Source: CADEED01 sp041395625 (lineage in GTDB: Bacteria; Pseudomonadota; Gammaproteobacteria; Steroidobacterales; Steroidobacteraceae). From it: DNA of 64,000 nucleotides. Below the pieces are notes generated by a model, which searched no databases, was not told where the DNA came from, and saw nothing but the letters and a program-made list of their open reading frames with translations. Where the stretch lies: NCBI GenBank assembly GCA_041395625.1, contig JAWLAE010000001.1:310001-374000 (forward strand). Direction: 5' to 3'. Shown piece by piece: positions 1 to 8,857 of the stretch (its first letter is position 1; each line of letters opens with the position of its first letter). The position numbers were made by a program, and so were the translations under genes.

Positions 1-1025
1 TATGCTTCAGCGAATTGCTCGGCCTGATCCTCGCCCGCTGCCGCTTCAAGAACGTAGTAAATTGAATAGAGATCGCCGGGGCGGATACCCATCGCGTCGA
101 GATCGATCTGCCCCGTGTACGGCCCGATTTCGTAGCGAAAGCCCTCGTACTTCTCCTGCTGACACTCGAGCGCGGGGCTCGAGATCTGAAAAAGATCAAT
201 GCAATAGGGAAACGACAGGTATTCGGCGACCTGATTGAGTTCGACCGGATGGGCAGCGCCCGCGCGCCAATCGAAGTTGCGGTCGTAGAGCCCCCGAGTC
301 GAAGCATAGTCGAGCTGGGTATCGTGCTTGGCATCGTAGGCAATGCCGGAGACCTTCGAGGAATGAACGATCACATCTCGTTCGGGGCCAAACGAACTGA
401 GAGTGGCTACGAAGATGTGCAGATTCATCGAAGCAAAGGGCGGCAACGGGTTCGACAGCGCCTCGGGATCCACAGCCTCGAGATCGTCTTTGGTCAGGAA
501 AGTGGACTGCAAGCCGATACCGAGTTCCGGATCGAAGAGGCGCTGGGGTCCGCGCGCGAATTGGCGGGCGCGCAACTCCAGCCAGCTCTTGTTCAGCGTG
601 AAAGTCGGCAGCGGCCCGGAGCCGCGTGCGAACCCTGCACGCCAGACGAGAAACAACTTGGCAGCGGATGAAGTCCCGATGTCGGCGCCCGTGCGCACCA
701 GCGTCCGGACTCGGCCATTCGCGCCGGCGTAGAGCCAGTATCCGAAATCGTCTCTAACAGTTTTGTTCGTCCAGGGCGTCGGTATGACGCCGGAGTCCAG
801 CGGAAAGACATCCGTCGTCTGACTACGATTCTTCTCTCGGATGAGCGACGGAAGTTCCACCAGCAGCAGATCGTAGAAGTTCGTGTAGTCGCCCACTCCC
901 TGGGAGATGCGGGTTTCTCCCTGAGCGTATACCGAGAACTTCGCGTCGGCTCGCAGCGCGCCGGAGGCCACCGTGATCGACAGCGCCAGCAAGGCCCAGA
1001 CTCCTCGCGATGCAAAGGTTTTCAT
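1..1025 (-). CDS. Secreted protein of unknown function (3' end beyond left edge)
   Basis: The reading frame is open for 341 codons from an ATG at 1025 to the left edge, so the C-terminus is missing. The N-terminus (MKTFASRGVWALLALSITVA) is a good Sec signal peptide with a likely cleavage after Ala-Leu-Arg-Ala-Asp-Ala. The mature part is rich in beta-type sequence and aromatic residues (for example YSIYYVLEAA near the edge); I recognise no family. The ATG lies one base after the stop of the preceding lipoprotein gene (TGAGATG), so the two are surely co-transcribed and probably translationally coupled, as the last visible gene of a sigma factor-kinase-lipoprotein operon. An exported or surface protein controlled by that regulatory pair is an inference. 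Confidence 0.75.
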   Translation of the reverse strand, partial: MKTFASRGVWALLALSITVASGALRADAKFSVYAQGETRISQGVGDYTNFYDLLLVELPSLIREKNRSQTTDVFPLDSGVIPTPWTNKTVRDDFGYWLYAGANGRVRTLVRTGADIGTSSAAKLFLVWRAGFARGSGPLPTFTLNKSWLELRARQFARGPQRLFDPELGIGLQSTFLTKDDLEAVDPEALSNPLPPFASMNLHIFVATLSSFGPERDVIVHSSKVSGIAYDAKHDTQLDYASTRGLYDRNFDWRAGAAHPVELNQVAEYLSFPYCIDLFQISSPALECQQEKYEGFRYEIGPYTGQIDLDAMGIRPGDLYSIYYVLEAAAGEDQAEQFAEA

Positions 1026-1026
1026 C

Positions 1027-1902
1027 TCAATTCCCTCCGCTGACGAGTCGAATCCGCAGCGCCGTCGCGGGCGTGACACCCGCCGAGATTCCTTCGTCGA
1101 ATTCGACGAACTTGACCGAAGCGGTCAGCGCGTCTCTCGACGCTGACCAGTACGGCTCAGGCGGAGTGTTCGGAAAGTACGACTCATCGATCGACGACGA
1201 GGTGGGGGAGCCAAAGTCGACGATGGAGAACAGCTCGTGTCGATCGGGAACGCGCCAATCGTTGCGGCCGCAGAGATTTCGAGCGTTCACGGCTTCGACA
1301 TACGAAGTAGCGCTGCATTCACTAAGTTCGGTGCATACCGGCTCACCAGTTTCGGACGGCGGCTCGCCGCGTCTCTGCTCTCGCCAGCGATAGGTGTGGC
1401 GCAGGTCGCGCAGTCCGCCATCGTTAGTCTTGATCTCCCATACGAGTCCTGTCACCGAGTCCTGCACGCAGTCCCATGGCGTCACCACATATGCCGTGGC
1501 CTGATCGACCAATGGTGCACCGCTAGCATCGATTTTCGAGAATGCGAATCCCGCGCGGCCGTCCGAGTCGTCGCGCTGGTCGACGTCGCGCCCGGCTTTA
1601 GCGTCCTGACCAGGCAGGGCCGAAGTCTGGGTCGCGGCGCAGTCGAACTCGACGCCGCCGCCATCGACGCACAGCAGCACGCCGGTGTCGTTCAGTCCAG
1701 ACCCGGTGGCTGCTGGCGGCGGCGGTGATGGATTGCCCGGCGGGTTAGTCGGCGGCGGCGTGCCCGTGGGCGGTGGCGGCGTACCGGTCGGCGGCGGCGT
1801 ACCGTTCGAGTTGTCGGCACCAGAGCTGCAACCCATGATCGCAACCGCTACCGCCGCCGGCAGCGCGCTCGTCAGTAGCGAGTATCGAGTCGATTTCCGC
1901 AC
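1027..1902 (-). CDS. DUF1566 (Lcl_C-like) domain lipoprotein
   Basis: 291 residues. A lipoprotein signal ends in the lipobox AIMGC near residue 25, followed by a low-complexity Pro/Gly/Thr linker (about residues 33-65) coded by a GC-rich repeat at 1741-1805. The rest matches the DUF1566 pattern: DSVTGLVWE, then NARNLCGRNDWRVPDRHEL, then YWSAS. Such domains occur in surface lipoproteins of unknown biochemical role. It follows the Ser/Thr kinase gene (72-bp gap) and is one base upstream of the next secreted gene, which places it in the kinase operon. The cysteines around NARNLCG may form disulfides outside the cytoplasm. Function is unknown; the family assignment is fairly firm. Confidence 0.85.
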   Translation of the reverse strand: MRKSTRYSLLTSALPAAVAVAIMGCSSGADNSNGTPPPTGTPPPPTGTPPPTNPPGNPSPPPPAATGSGLNDTGVLLCVDGGGVEFDCAATQTSALPGQDAKAGRDVDQRDDSDGRAGFAFSKIDASGAPLVDQATAYVVTPWDCVQDSVTGLVWEIKTNDGGLRDLRHTYRWREQRRGEPPSETGEPVCTELSECSATSYVEAVNARNLCGRNDWRVPDRHELFSIVDFGSPTSSSIDESYFPNTPPEPYWSASRDALTASVKFVEFDEGISAGVTPATALRIRLVSGGN

Positions 1903-1974
1903 TTTGGTTCTCCGTTGGATACTGCTCCCACAGGAGCTCTTTCCAACGCATACCGGGTTCGCTGCCGATGCGGA

Positions 1975-4704
1975 TCATCGTGAAGCCCCGTGGTAACTCG
2001 CGAGCAATTGCTTCGCCTCGAGGGTTTCGCGATTGTCTTCGCCCAGACCATTACCGAGCGCGACCACTGCCCGCGTCAAATCAGCGATCGCCGCCGCACG
2101 CTTGCCCTGCGCATGTTGCGCCTGCGCACGCAAAACGAGAGCCGTGCCCACATGGGCACTGCGCCCCGGCTCTCGAGCCTGCTGTTCGCGCAGCGCAAGG
2201 GTCTCGTCGAAGTATTTTTCTGCGAGTTCATAATTTTCAGCCGCGAGCTCCACTCGCCCGATTCCCAGCAACAGGCTGGCGAGCTCGGTCGTCGAATCTC
2301 GCTCTCTGGGATAACCTAGTGCGCGGAGCCGCACTTCGAGCAAGTCGCGCGCCTCGTCCAAGCGCCCCCGCTGCAGAGCGATCGTCGCGCGCACCAGATC
2401 TACTTGCAGCAATTGCCTGTCCCACCATCCGGGACTGCCGGACAGGAACTCTTTCGCAGAGAGGATGTTGCGCTCCGCGACATCGCTCCTCCCAAGCGCA
2501 ACATTCGCTGTCGCGAGAAAGAGATTGGCCATGCCAGCGTGCAATAGGTCACCCTCCGATTGCGCGTCGGCGCGTGCCTGCTCGAGTAATCGAATCGCTT
2601 CGTCGGCGCGATGCAGACTCACGAGCGTCTTGGCGTAATTGATGAGATTGACCGCCAGACCGCGGCGATCAACCCAGTTTGCTTGCTCGAGCCGCCTGGT
2701 CACCCTTTCGCGCACGACGGCAGACTCTGCAAATTCGCCGGCGGCGGAAAGTATGGCGCCGCGATTGCTTTCAAGCCTCGCGTAAGTCTGGGTGCGATCG
2801 CGGCCCGCAGCCGCCAGAACGGACAGCGTTTCATGGTTGAGTCGCAGGGACTCATTGAGAAGACCGTCCTTGTAATAGAAGTGACTCAAATCGTTGAGCA
2901 GCAGTCCGTGCTTCTGCGCCGGCAGGTTGCCCGTTGCAACGAGTTCCTCGAGCCCTGCGGCGAGCATGTCGCGAGCAGCAGAGCGATCGCCGCGGCCTTC
3001 CGTGATCTGCGCGCGCATCCGCAAGCAATAGAACTGCGCGTCCAAAGTTGGTTCGGTAAGCGAGCCGAACGCGTGTTCAGCCTCGGCGGCGATCGGAATC
3101 GCAGCAGCGAGATCCATCGCAAGTGTCGTTGCCGCTTTGGCACACAGAACGGCGGCCAGCAAATCGTCGTCGTCGCTGCGCCGGGCCGAGTGCTCGGCGA
3201 GTGCCAACATCTCGAGTTCGCGGCTGCGCTCCGGCAGGTTGGCGTACCGCCTCGATAGGTCGAAGCGAATGCGCCCCATGAACGGCTGTTGATCGCCGAA
3301 CTGGCTGCGCAGCAGATCCGCGCCGCGATCGAGCAGCTCCAGGGCGGTCAGCGGTTGTGCGGCGCTGCCCTGTTCCTCCAGCAGTAGCGAGTAGAACTCG
3401 TTGCTCGCTTCGACGCGCTTGCGTTGATATTCGGCCACATCGCGTTGCTGGCGGGCTTCGATCATCTGCTGTACGGCCACGCCTAGCGCACTTATCAGCG
3501 CCAGCAGCGCCAGCAGCGAAGAGGCAACTCCGCCGCGATGGCGGGCTATGAACTTGCGTGTGCGGTAGCCGATAGTCGGCGGCATGGCGCTCACCGGTTC
3601 TCCGTCGAGATAGTGCTCGAGATCGGTCGCGAAATCGTGTGCGGTCGAATAACGTGCCGCCGGCTCTGGCGCGAGTGCCTTGCGCAGAATGTTGTCCAGG
3701 TCGCCGCGCAGCGCTCGACGCAGTGCGACCTCGGTCGTACCTCGGGCCGACGCGTTGACCGCGATGGTCGAAGCCTTCGGCGGGTCGCGGGTTGACGCCT
3801 CGACGAGTGCGGCAAATGACGACAGCGACTCGGCACGCGGATGGCGGTCGCCCAGCAGTTCGTACAAGAGGATGCCGAGCGAGTAGACGTCGGTAGCGGT
3901 TGTCACCGGGCGCCCCAGCAGCTGTTCGGGCGCAGCGTATTCCGGCGTCAGCGCGATGCGGCCGTCGATCGTCGCCGCTTGCGCCGACGGTTCGACCTCC
4001 GGCCGAATCAGCCGTGCGATCCCGAAGTCCAGCAGCTTGACGCTGCCTTCGTTGTCTACCAGGACATTGGAGGGCTTGAGGTCGCGATGGACGACGAGAT
4101 GCGCGTGCGCATGCGCCACCGCGCCGAGTACGTCGATGAACAATCGCACCCGATCGCGTAGGCCGAGATGATGCTCATTGCAGTACCGATCGATGCGCTG
4201 GCCCTCAACCAATTCCAGCACCAAGTACGCGCGCCCACGCTCGTCGACTCCGGCGTCCAGCAGTCGAGCGATATGCGGATGCGACAGTGATGCGAGGTGC
4301 TGCGCCTCGGTTCGAAGGCGCTCCGCACTGGCTCGCAACTCCGGCAGGCTCGCGAGGATCTTGATAGCTACCTGTACGTCGAAACGACCATCGGTCCGCT
4401 GCGCTCTCCAAACGGATCCGCCGCCGCCTTCGCCGAGCGGCGACAGCAACGAATATGGGCCAAAGACTTCGCCCGCTGCGCCCCATTTCGGATCACCGCG
4501 ACCTGCGGCGACGCCGATTCGTTCGGCGATTCCGTCGAAAAAATCGTCGGCGCCTTCGGCGGCCTCGAGGAGTGAGCGCACCTCCTGCAGCAATTCGCTG
4601 TCATTGCCACATTGGTCGGCGAGCAAACACTCGACATCCTGCGGATCCAGCTCCGACGCGTCTGCAAAAATCTGCGCCGCTCGTTCTCGCTTTTCTCGGT
4701 CCAT
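1975..4704 (-). CDS. Membrane-anchored Ser/Thr protein kinase with C-terminal TPRs
   Basis: About 909 residues from ATG 4704 (an in-frame TTG at 4728 is an alternative). The Hanks-type kinase domain spans roughly residues 75-370: glycine loop GEGGGGSVW, VAIKI lysine, catalytic loop HRDLKPSN, DFG, and EYAAPEQ. A single transmembrane helix follows (SSLLALLALISALGVAV, near residue 395). The remaining ~480 residues are alanine/leucine-rich helical repeats of TPR type, probably periplasmic. This cytoplasmic kinase plus exported TPR architecture is common in bacteria that pair it with ECF43-like sigma factors, and here the sigma gene lies 49 bp upstream. All kinase catalytic residues are present, so it should be active. 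The substrate is unknown; the sigma factor is the obvious candidate. Confidence 0.93.
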   Translation of the reverse strand: MDREKRERAAQIFADASELDPQDVECLLADQCGNDSELLQEVRSLLEAAEGADDFFDGIAERIGVAAGRGDPKWGAAGEVFGPYSLLSPLGEGGGGSVWRAQRTDGRFDVQVAIKILASLPELRASAERLRTEAQHLASLSHPHIARLLDAGVDERGRAYLVLELVEGQRIDRYCNEHHLGLRDRVRLFIDVLGAVAHAHAHLVVHRDLKPSNVLVDNEGSVKLLDFGIARLIRPEVEPSAQAATIDGRIALTPEYAAPEQLLGRPVTTATDVYSLGILLYELLGDRHPRAESLSSFAALVEASTRDPPKASTIAVNASARGTTEVALRRALRGDLDNILRKALAPEPAARYSTAHDFATDLEHYLDGEPVSAMPPTIGYRTRKFIARHRGGVASSLLALLALISALGVAVQQMIEARQQRDVAEYQRKRVEASNEFYSLLLEEQGSAAQPLTALELLDRGADLLRSQFGDQQPFMGRIRFDLSRRYANLPERSRELEMLALAEHSARRSDDDDLLAAVLCAKAATTLAMDLAAAIPIAAEAEHAFGSLTEPTLDAQFYCLRMRAQITEGRGDRSAARDMLAAGLEELVATGNLPAQKHGLLLNDLSHFYYKDGLLNESLRLNHETLSVLAAAGRDRTQTYARLESNRGAILSAAGEFAESAVVRERVTRRLEQANWVDRRGLAVNLINYAKTLVSLHRADEAIRLLEQARADAQSEGDLLHAGMANLFLATANVALGRSDVAERNILSAKEFLSGSPGWWDRQLLQVDLVRATIALQRGRLDEARDLLEVRLRALGYPRERDSTTELASLLLGIGRVELAAENYELAEKYFDETLALREQQAREPGRSAHVGTALVLRAQAQHAQGKRAAAIADLTRAVVALGNGLGEDNRETLEAKQLLASYHGASR

Positions 4705-4753
4705 GGTATTGCCCGGCCTGTTCGTCAATGAGGCCTGTTGCTACATACCGGAT

Positions 4754-5335
4754 TCAGCGTCCAGCGAGCGCATCGACGTCTCCTTGCATGTTCTTGCGCA
4801 GGAACGCCGCAGCGATCTTCCAGTCCCTCTTGACCGTCGCCGGCGAAATCCCCAGCGCGGCGGCCGTTTCCTCGACATCCATTCCGCCGAATACGCGGCA
4901 TTCCACGATTCTGCAGCGCCGCGGGTTGTCTGCCTCGAGCGCTTCGAGCTGCTGCGTCAGGGAGAGCAGGTCTTCGACCGCAGCTTCGCTGCGCAACTCC
5001 GCATCTTCCAGTGCGATTCGATCCGCACCGCCACCTCGCTTTTCGGCGTTGACGCGCTCGGCATAGTTGATCAGCACCTGACGCATCGCTTTGGACGCCG
5101 TTGCGTAGAAGTGCGTACGGTTCTGCCAGCTCAAATGCTCGCTGCCAGCAAGGCGGAGATAGGCTTCGTGAATCAGCGCTGTCGTACCCAGGGTGTCATG
5201 GCCACGCCAGCGACGTCGGTGCGAGCGCGCCAGACGACGCAGCTCGGCATAGACGGCGGAAAAAAGATCATCGACCGCTCCCGCATTGCCGCGGCGCACA
5301 GCTTCGAGCAGGACAGTGATTGCTTCTTTGTCCAT
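4754..5335 (-). CDS. ECF sigma factor (kinase-associated, ECF43/Sig-70_X6 type)
   Basis: 193 residues. Region 2 is the diagnostic LIHEAYLRLAG...WQNRTHFYATASKAMRQVL block of the sigma-70 ECF subfamily found next to Ser/Thr kinases. Region 4 is the helix-turn-helix MDVEETAAALGISPATVKRDWKIA. No anti-sigma gene is adjacent. In this group the neighbouring kinase is thought to replace the anti-sigma factor, controlling activity by phosphorylation (family knowledge, not visible here). It is the first gene of a minus-strand operon with the kinase (1975-4704) and two exported proteins. The start is the ATG at 5335; the leader upstream (5336-5722) shows no recognised gene. Confidence 0.92.
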   Translation of the reverse strand: MDKEAITVLLEAVRRGNAGAVDDLFSAVYAELRRLARSHRRRWRGHDTLGTTALIHEAYLRLAGSEHLSWQNRTHFYATASKAMRQVLINYAERVNAEKRGGGADRIALEDAELRSEAAVEDLLSLTQQLEALEADNPRRCRIVECRVFGGMDVEETAAALGISPATVKRDWKIAAAFLRKNMQGDVDALAGR

Positions 5336-5722
5336 CGAAGTACCCGGCGAGCCAGAGACCTTCTCGAGTGCATGAGCCTAGCGCGCGCGGCGCAGCCGAG
5401 CAACGGCGGCGCGCTCAGAAAGCCGCGGCAGCGGGATCTCTGGTGTGTCGACAGGTCAGGGGGGGCAACGCGCCAATGCTGGCATTGCCGCTGATCTGTA
5501 CGTGGGCAGATCCAAGAGAAATCGTGCGGATCGTCGGCCGAGCGCTCGACCAGCTCTAGAGGGTTTCGGGCAAGACAGACCGCTCGGCTTCGCATCGGTG
5601 CGCTCAATCGGAGCACGGTCCCAGTGTGTGCAGCAACAGCCGAACAGACAGTTCGTGACAGCAGTTCCGATCCAAACTACAAGACGGCACACTGTCGATT
5701 TCAGCAGTAGTGTCAGAGTGAG
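5336..5722. other. Intergenic stretch, no gene seen
   Basis: Leader of the ECF sigma/kinase operon. Short overlapping frames on both strands lack recognisable protein motifs or ribosome binding sites. It presumably holds the operon promoter, but I see no convincing -35/-10 pair. Confidence 0.4.
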
Positions 5723-5908
5723 GTGATTCGCGTGACGCCGACGGATCTGGCCAAAGCGCTGCGCGCAGCGGGCGCCATCGACGAGCCCGAATGCTGCATC
5801 GATGCGACGTTCGCCGCGGCCAAGGGGGGCGAGCAGATCGGCGGCAGTGGGCTGAGGAAGAGTTTCCGCGCTCGTGCTGCGGGCAGTGCCACGCGGACGC
5901 TGGTTTAA
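5723..5908 (+). pseudogene. IS5-type transposase remnant
   Basis: A 61-codon open stretch contains LAKALRAAGAIDE followed by CCIDATFAAAKGGEQIGG. This fits the DDE core around the first catalytic Asp of IS5-family transposases (typically ...CFIDATFASAKGGG-x-x-IG-x-T-K/R-R-G-K-G...). After about 5850 the similarity stops, and the rest of the transposase is absent on either side. No terminal inverted repeats were found. The following 5909-6115 shows nothing else recognisable. This is a decayed insertion, matched from memory of the family. Confidence 0.5.
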
Positions 5909-6115
5909 CGCTGCGGCTTCGCGCTGGCGGTATCGGGCGATTGTCACTCCGCGCTGGACACCTTAGGTTTTCGCAACGAAATGAAGTCACGTTGCCAGTC
6001 TGGCACTGCCAATCCTGTGCGCGACATCACGATTTCGCGGCATCGGTCATTGCGCATTGCGGCTGATTGGTGCTGACTGCCAGAACGCTGGCGCAACCGG
6101 GAGATTCATCAGCGC

Positions 6116-6829
6116 GTGACTATACTAATTCGCGGCATTTTCATCGCGCAGCTGATCGTCATGCTGCCCGCTTTCGCGTCGTTGGTGGCCACGCCAATCG
6201 GGCGCGAGACCGTCTTCATTCTTCTCTATCTCACTCCCGTCGGTATCGCTGCCATATTGTTCGCCGCATGGCAGTTCGTGCGGCACCCGGCGCGCCGAGC
6301 GGTCGCAATGGCGACTGCCGCGACTCCAATTGTTTGTCTGGCGAGTCCATTCGCCGTGCAGAAGTTCAACGATGGCCCGATCGCGCCCTACACGCTGATC
6401 GTTGTCGTGCTGGCGCTGACTTTGCTCGCGGTGCTCGCGATACTAGGCAGGGCACGGAACTGGCGCGGTGGCGGCGCCTTTGCTAACAGGCAATTCAATG
6501 TGATGTTGTTGCTGGTGTCCGCTACTCTCCTGGCGCTACTGTGGTTTCCCATCGTGGGCTGGCTCGCCACGCGCGAGATCATTCACTTGCCGGTCGATCG
6601 GGCGAGTCGTGACGACTTGATACGAATTGCAGGTATGTATTTCATCGCCGTCGCCATTCCGGCGCTCTGCCTGTCGCTGTTCGCCCTGGTATACGCGCCG
6701 ATCGGACTTGCGCGCAATGCGGGCACTCGTCTGGTACACAGTGGTCAATTGGCGTGCGCCTTAGTCACGCTGACGTCGCTCGGTGCTGGTGCTTTGTTGG
6801 CGCTCGTCGCAGCGTCCAATCCGGGCTGA
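6116..6829 (+). CDS. Polytopic inner-membrane protein, unknown function
   Basis: 237 residues from a GTG start at 6116, preceded by GGGAG about 12 bases upstream. Roughly six hydrophobic segments are visible: starts near residues 5, 30, 65, 88, 128 and 168, with a last one near 212. The protein is small and basic between helices, with no enzymatic motif. It is followed 53 bp later by a secreted protein gene on the same strand, so the two could be co-transcribed. I do not recognise the family, and it has no obvious transporter signature. Codon use matches its GC-rich neighbours, so it looks native and intact. Confidence 0.7.
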   Translation: MTILIRGIFIAQLIVMLPAFASLVATPIGRETVFILLYLTPVGIAAILFAAWQFVRHPARRAVAMATAATPIVCLASPFAVQKFNDGPIAPYTLIVVVLALTLLAVLAILGRARNWRGGGAFANRQFNVMLLLVSATLLALLWFPIVGWLATREIIHLPVDRASRDDLIRIAGMYFIAVAIPALCLSLFALVYAPIGLARNAGTRLVHSGQLACALVTLTSLGAGALLALVAASNPG

Positions 6830-6882
6830 GCCGATCGGCCAGCCGCTAAGATAGCCATTGTTACTTCGGAGGCTTTGCTAAC

Positions 6883-7395
6883 ATGAAACACGCACGTATG
6901 CTCTTGCCGCTCTTGCTCAGCATTCTGCCCGCGTTCACTGGCAGTGGCGCGGCACGCGCCGACGATGTCAGCCGCACGGATCCCAAGAACCTCGTCAAGT
7001 ACACGATGCCAGCAGGCTGGACAAACGACCGCATGAAGAACGGTCGACATTACACCCGCGTTGGCTTGCCGGAAGACCCCAATATGCTGGCTGTGATTCC
7101 GGAGCTGCGCGATGCATACATGACTATGGAGAAGATGCGCGCCGGCCGTCAGAGCGTGCATGCGGCGCAGGAGCATCGGCAGATTTCGGAGAAGATGAGC
7201 TCATTCAATGGCTTCGACGTGTGGGAAGCCGTGTTCGAAGCGACCATCCGCGGGCAGCCGGTTGTGATGCACACCTACTTGCTGATCTCGGACACGCTGA
7301 TGGTCGATGTGCATCTCAATGCCAGCAAGGATGTGTACGCCCGCTATCTGCCGGATCTGCGCAAGGTGGTGCGTTCGGTACAAGCCTTGCAGTGA
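6883..7395 (+). CDS. Small secreted protein, unknown function
   Basis: 170 residues. A clear Sec signal peptide (MKHARMLLPLLLSILPAF...) ends near ARADD at about residue 26. The mature domain contains YTMPAGWTND and a pattern ending in a basic helix (YARYLPDLRKVVRSVQAL). This resembles the general form of small secreted proteins with a PsbP/Mog1-like fold that begin with a P-x-G-W segment, but I cannot assign a family with confidence. GGAGG at 6869-6873 serves as ribosome binding site. It ends 17 bp before the next gene and may share its transcript. Confidence 0.72.
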   Translation: MKHARMLLPLLLSILPAFTGSGAARADDVSRTDPKNLVKYTMPAGWTNDRMKNGRHYTRVGLPEDPNMLAVIPELRDAYMTMEKMRAGRQSVHAAQEHRQISEKMSSFNGFDVWEAVFEATIRGQPVVMHTYLLISDTLMVDVHLNASKDVYARYLPDLRKVVRSVQALQ

Positions 7396-7412
7396 CGCCA
7401 CGGATCCAGACG

Positions 7413-8234
7413 ATGCTCCAGCCGTCAACACGCCAAGTTCTCGTAGTCGGCCTGCTTGTGCCGCTTTTTCTGTGTACAACGTCGGCCTGGTCCGCAGAAT
7501 CTCAGAAGGCGCCCACTGACAGCGCGCCGCGCACCATTGCTATCATCACGACCGCGCGGTGGGTCATTGCCTTGGGTCCGCGGTTGGCCGCGCTGGGTAA
7601 TCACGTGATCTTCGGTTCCCGCAACCCTGACGGGCAAAACGTCGCGCAGGCCATCGAACTATCTGGTCCTAACAGCAGCGGCGCGACGCGCGAGCACGCG
7701 GTGGCCGCCGCAGACATCGTGATCCTTGCGCTGCCGTGGCAGGACGTGGAAAGCTCGGTGTCGAAGCTGCGCGACCAACTGAACGGCAAGGTACTGGTCG
7801 ACATGAACAACCCGCTGAAGGTGACTGACGATGGTGGCGTGGAGCTCGCGGTCGAAGGCTCGGGAGGAGAGCTGCTGCAGCAGTGGGCACCGGGCGCACG
7901 CGTGGTGAAAGCCCTGAACGCCATCGGAGCGCATGTCGTTGCCGAGCCGGCGGCGGCCGGTGGGCCAGTAACAGTACCGATTGCCGGCAACGACGCGGCT
8001 GCCAAAGCGACGGTGGCGCATTTGATTCAGTCGCTGGGCTTCGACGTTGTCGATATCGGCTCCATGCGGCACGCGCGTCACTTGGAATCGCTGGCAGCCT
8101 TGTATTGGGCAGCATCCCTGGTCGAGCCACCGGCGGAGCAGACTTTCGAGTATCACCTGCGTCGCAGTAGCGCACCGGCGGCGAAGGCGAAATTCCCCGG
8201 TGGCGAAGTGCGTCCTACGACCTTCGAGCGTTAG
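7413..8234 (+). CDS. COG2085-type NADP/F420 oxidoreductase-like protein with degenerate Rossmann motif
   Basis: 273 residues from ATG 7413; the frame is open further upstream, but that part overlaps the previous gene. A signal-peptide-like start (LLVPLFLCTTSAWSAES) precedes a domain like NADPH-dependent F420 reductases: ALGPRLAALGNHVIFGSRNP, then DIVILALPW, LVDMNNPL, VKALNAIGA and a C-terminal helical part (ARHLESLAALYW). The dinucleotide-binding turn, normally I-I-G-x-G-x-x-G, reads IITTARWVIA here, so all its glycines are lost. An exported enzyme lacking the motif is unlikely to bind NADP normally. It may be a diverged or inactivated paralogue. The stop overlaps the convergent hsp20 stop by four bases. 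Confidence 0.8.
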   Translation: MLQPSTRQVLVVGLLVPLFLCTTSAWSAESQKAPTDSAPRTIAIITTARWVIALGPRLAALGNHVIFGSRNPDGQNVAQAIELSGPNSSGATREHAVAAADIVILALPWQDVESSVSKLRDQLNGKVLVDMNNPLKVTDDGGVELAVEGSGGELLQQWAPGARVVKALNAIGAHVVAEPAAAGGPVTVPIAGNDAAAKATVAHLIQSLGFDVVDIGSMRHARHLESLAALYWAASLVEPPAEQTFEYHLRRSSAPAAKAKFPGGEVRPTTFER

Positions 8235-8656
8235 TTCCACGCCGAACTCGTGGCGGGTAGACGAATCGCACGCTCAAAGTGTCCATAGGCGCGCTCGGTG
8301 ACATGGAAGCTGCCCCGCGTTTGCTCGCGAGATACGTTTTTTTCGCCCCGGACAATCAGTACATCGCCCACCACTTCAATGTCGACGTCCTCCGGTTCGA
8401 GCCCCGGCGCCTCGAGGCTCACGCCGATCTGATCGCCCGTATCCTCGACCTCCGCGGCGAGCAAGCCCCAGCGGGCATTGCGGCTCAGCGACGAATTATC
8501 CTCGGAGCTGCCACTCGGCGTCACAGCCGTGTTCGACGACCGCGGCTGAAAACGCGTCAACGCGTCGCCCGCCAAGTCACGAAATTCCTGCCATCCCTCC
8601 TGCACGGAGCCCCAGGCCCGCGACAGGCCTTGGCGAATCTGCTGCAGCGTACTCAT
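8231..8656 (-). CDS. Hsp20/alpha-crystallin small heat-shock protein, C-terminally truncated
   Basis: 141 residues. A variable N-terminal arm is followed by the start of an alpha-crystallin domain: DQIGVSLEAPGLEPEDVDIEV, LIVRGEK, then YGHFERAIRLPA. Full-length Hsp20 proteins continue with the V-D-x-x-x-I-x-A-x-x-x-x-G-V-L-x-I-x-x-P block and an I-x-I tail. Here the frame ends after TSSAWN, exactly where the convergent dehydrogenase gene ends. The last beta strands and oligomerisation tail are therefore missing, and they are not found in other frames downstream. A strong sigma-32-like promoter lies upstream, so expression under heat stress is plausible. Chaperone activity of the shortened protein is doubtful. 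Confidence 0.85.
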   Translation of the reverse strand: MSTLQQIRQGLSRAWGSVQEGWQEFRDLAGDALTRFQPRSSNTAVTPSGSSEDNSSLSRNARWGLLAAEVEDTGDQIGVSLEAPGLEPEDVDIEVVGDVLIVRGEKNVSREQTRGSFHVTERAYGHFERAIRLPATSSAWN

Positions 8657-8697
8657 GGTCTACAGTCCTCCTGCGTTGAAGAATACTCACGTGGTTC

Positions 8698-8725
8698 ATG
8701 TAGGGGCGCGCCGATAAAGTTCAAG
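8698..8725 (-). promoter_or_regulatory. Sigma-32 (heat-shock) promoter for hsp20
   Basis: On the minus strand, CTTGAA (8725-8720) is followed after 13 bases by CCCCTACAT (8706-8698). This fits the RpoH consensus CTTGAA-N13 to 15-CCCCATNT closely. It lies about 42 bp upstream of the hsp20 ATG, and an AGGAGG-type ribosome binding site lies between. The match to a heat-shock gene supports the call. Confidence 0.75.
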
Positions 8726-8857
8726 TGGCTCATTTCAATGCCGACCGGGAGTTAGACGGCACGGCAATTCATCGATAAGTAGCGGGCACGACCCACCCTG
8801 AGTTGCTACTATGGTTCCTTCAACAACGATGAACTAGCGATACAGGGAGCACAACCA

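Noticed and set aside
1741..1805. GC-rich short tandem repeat
   Set aside because: It encodes the Pro/Gly/Thr linker of the DUF1566 lipoprotein; not a separate repeat element.
4178..5494. Long plus-strand open frame opposite the kinase and sigma genes
   Set aside because: No family motif and biased composition; the minus strand has complete kinase and sigma motifs, so this is an antisense shadow.
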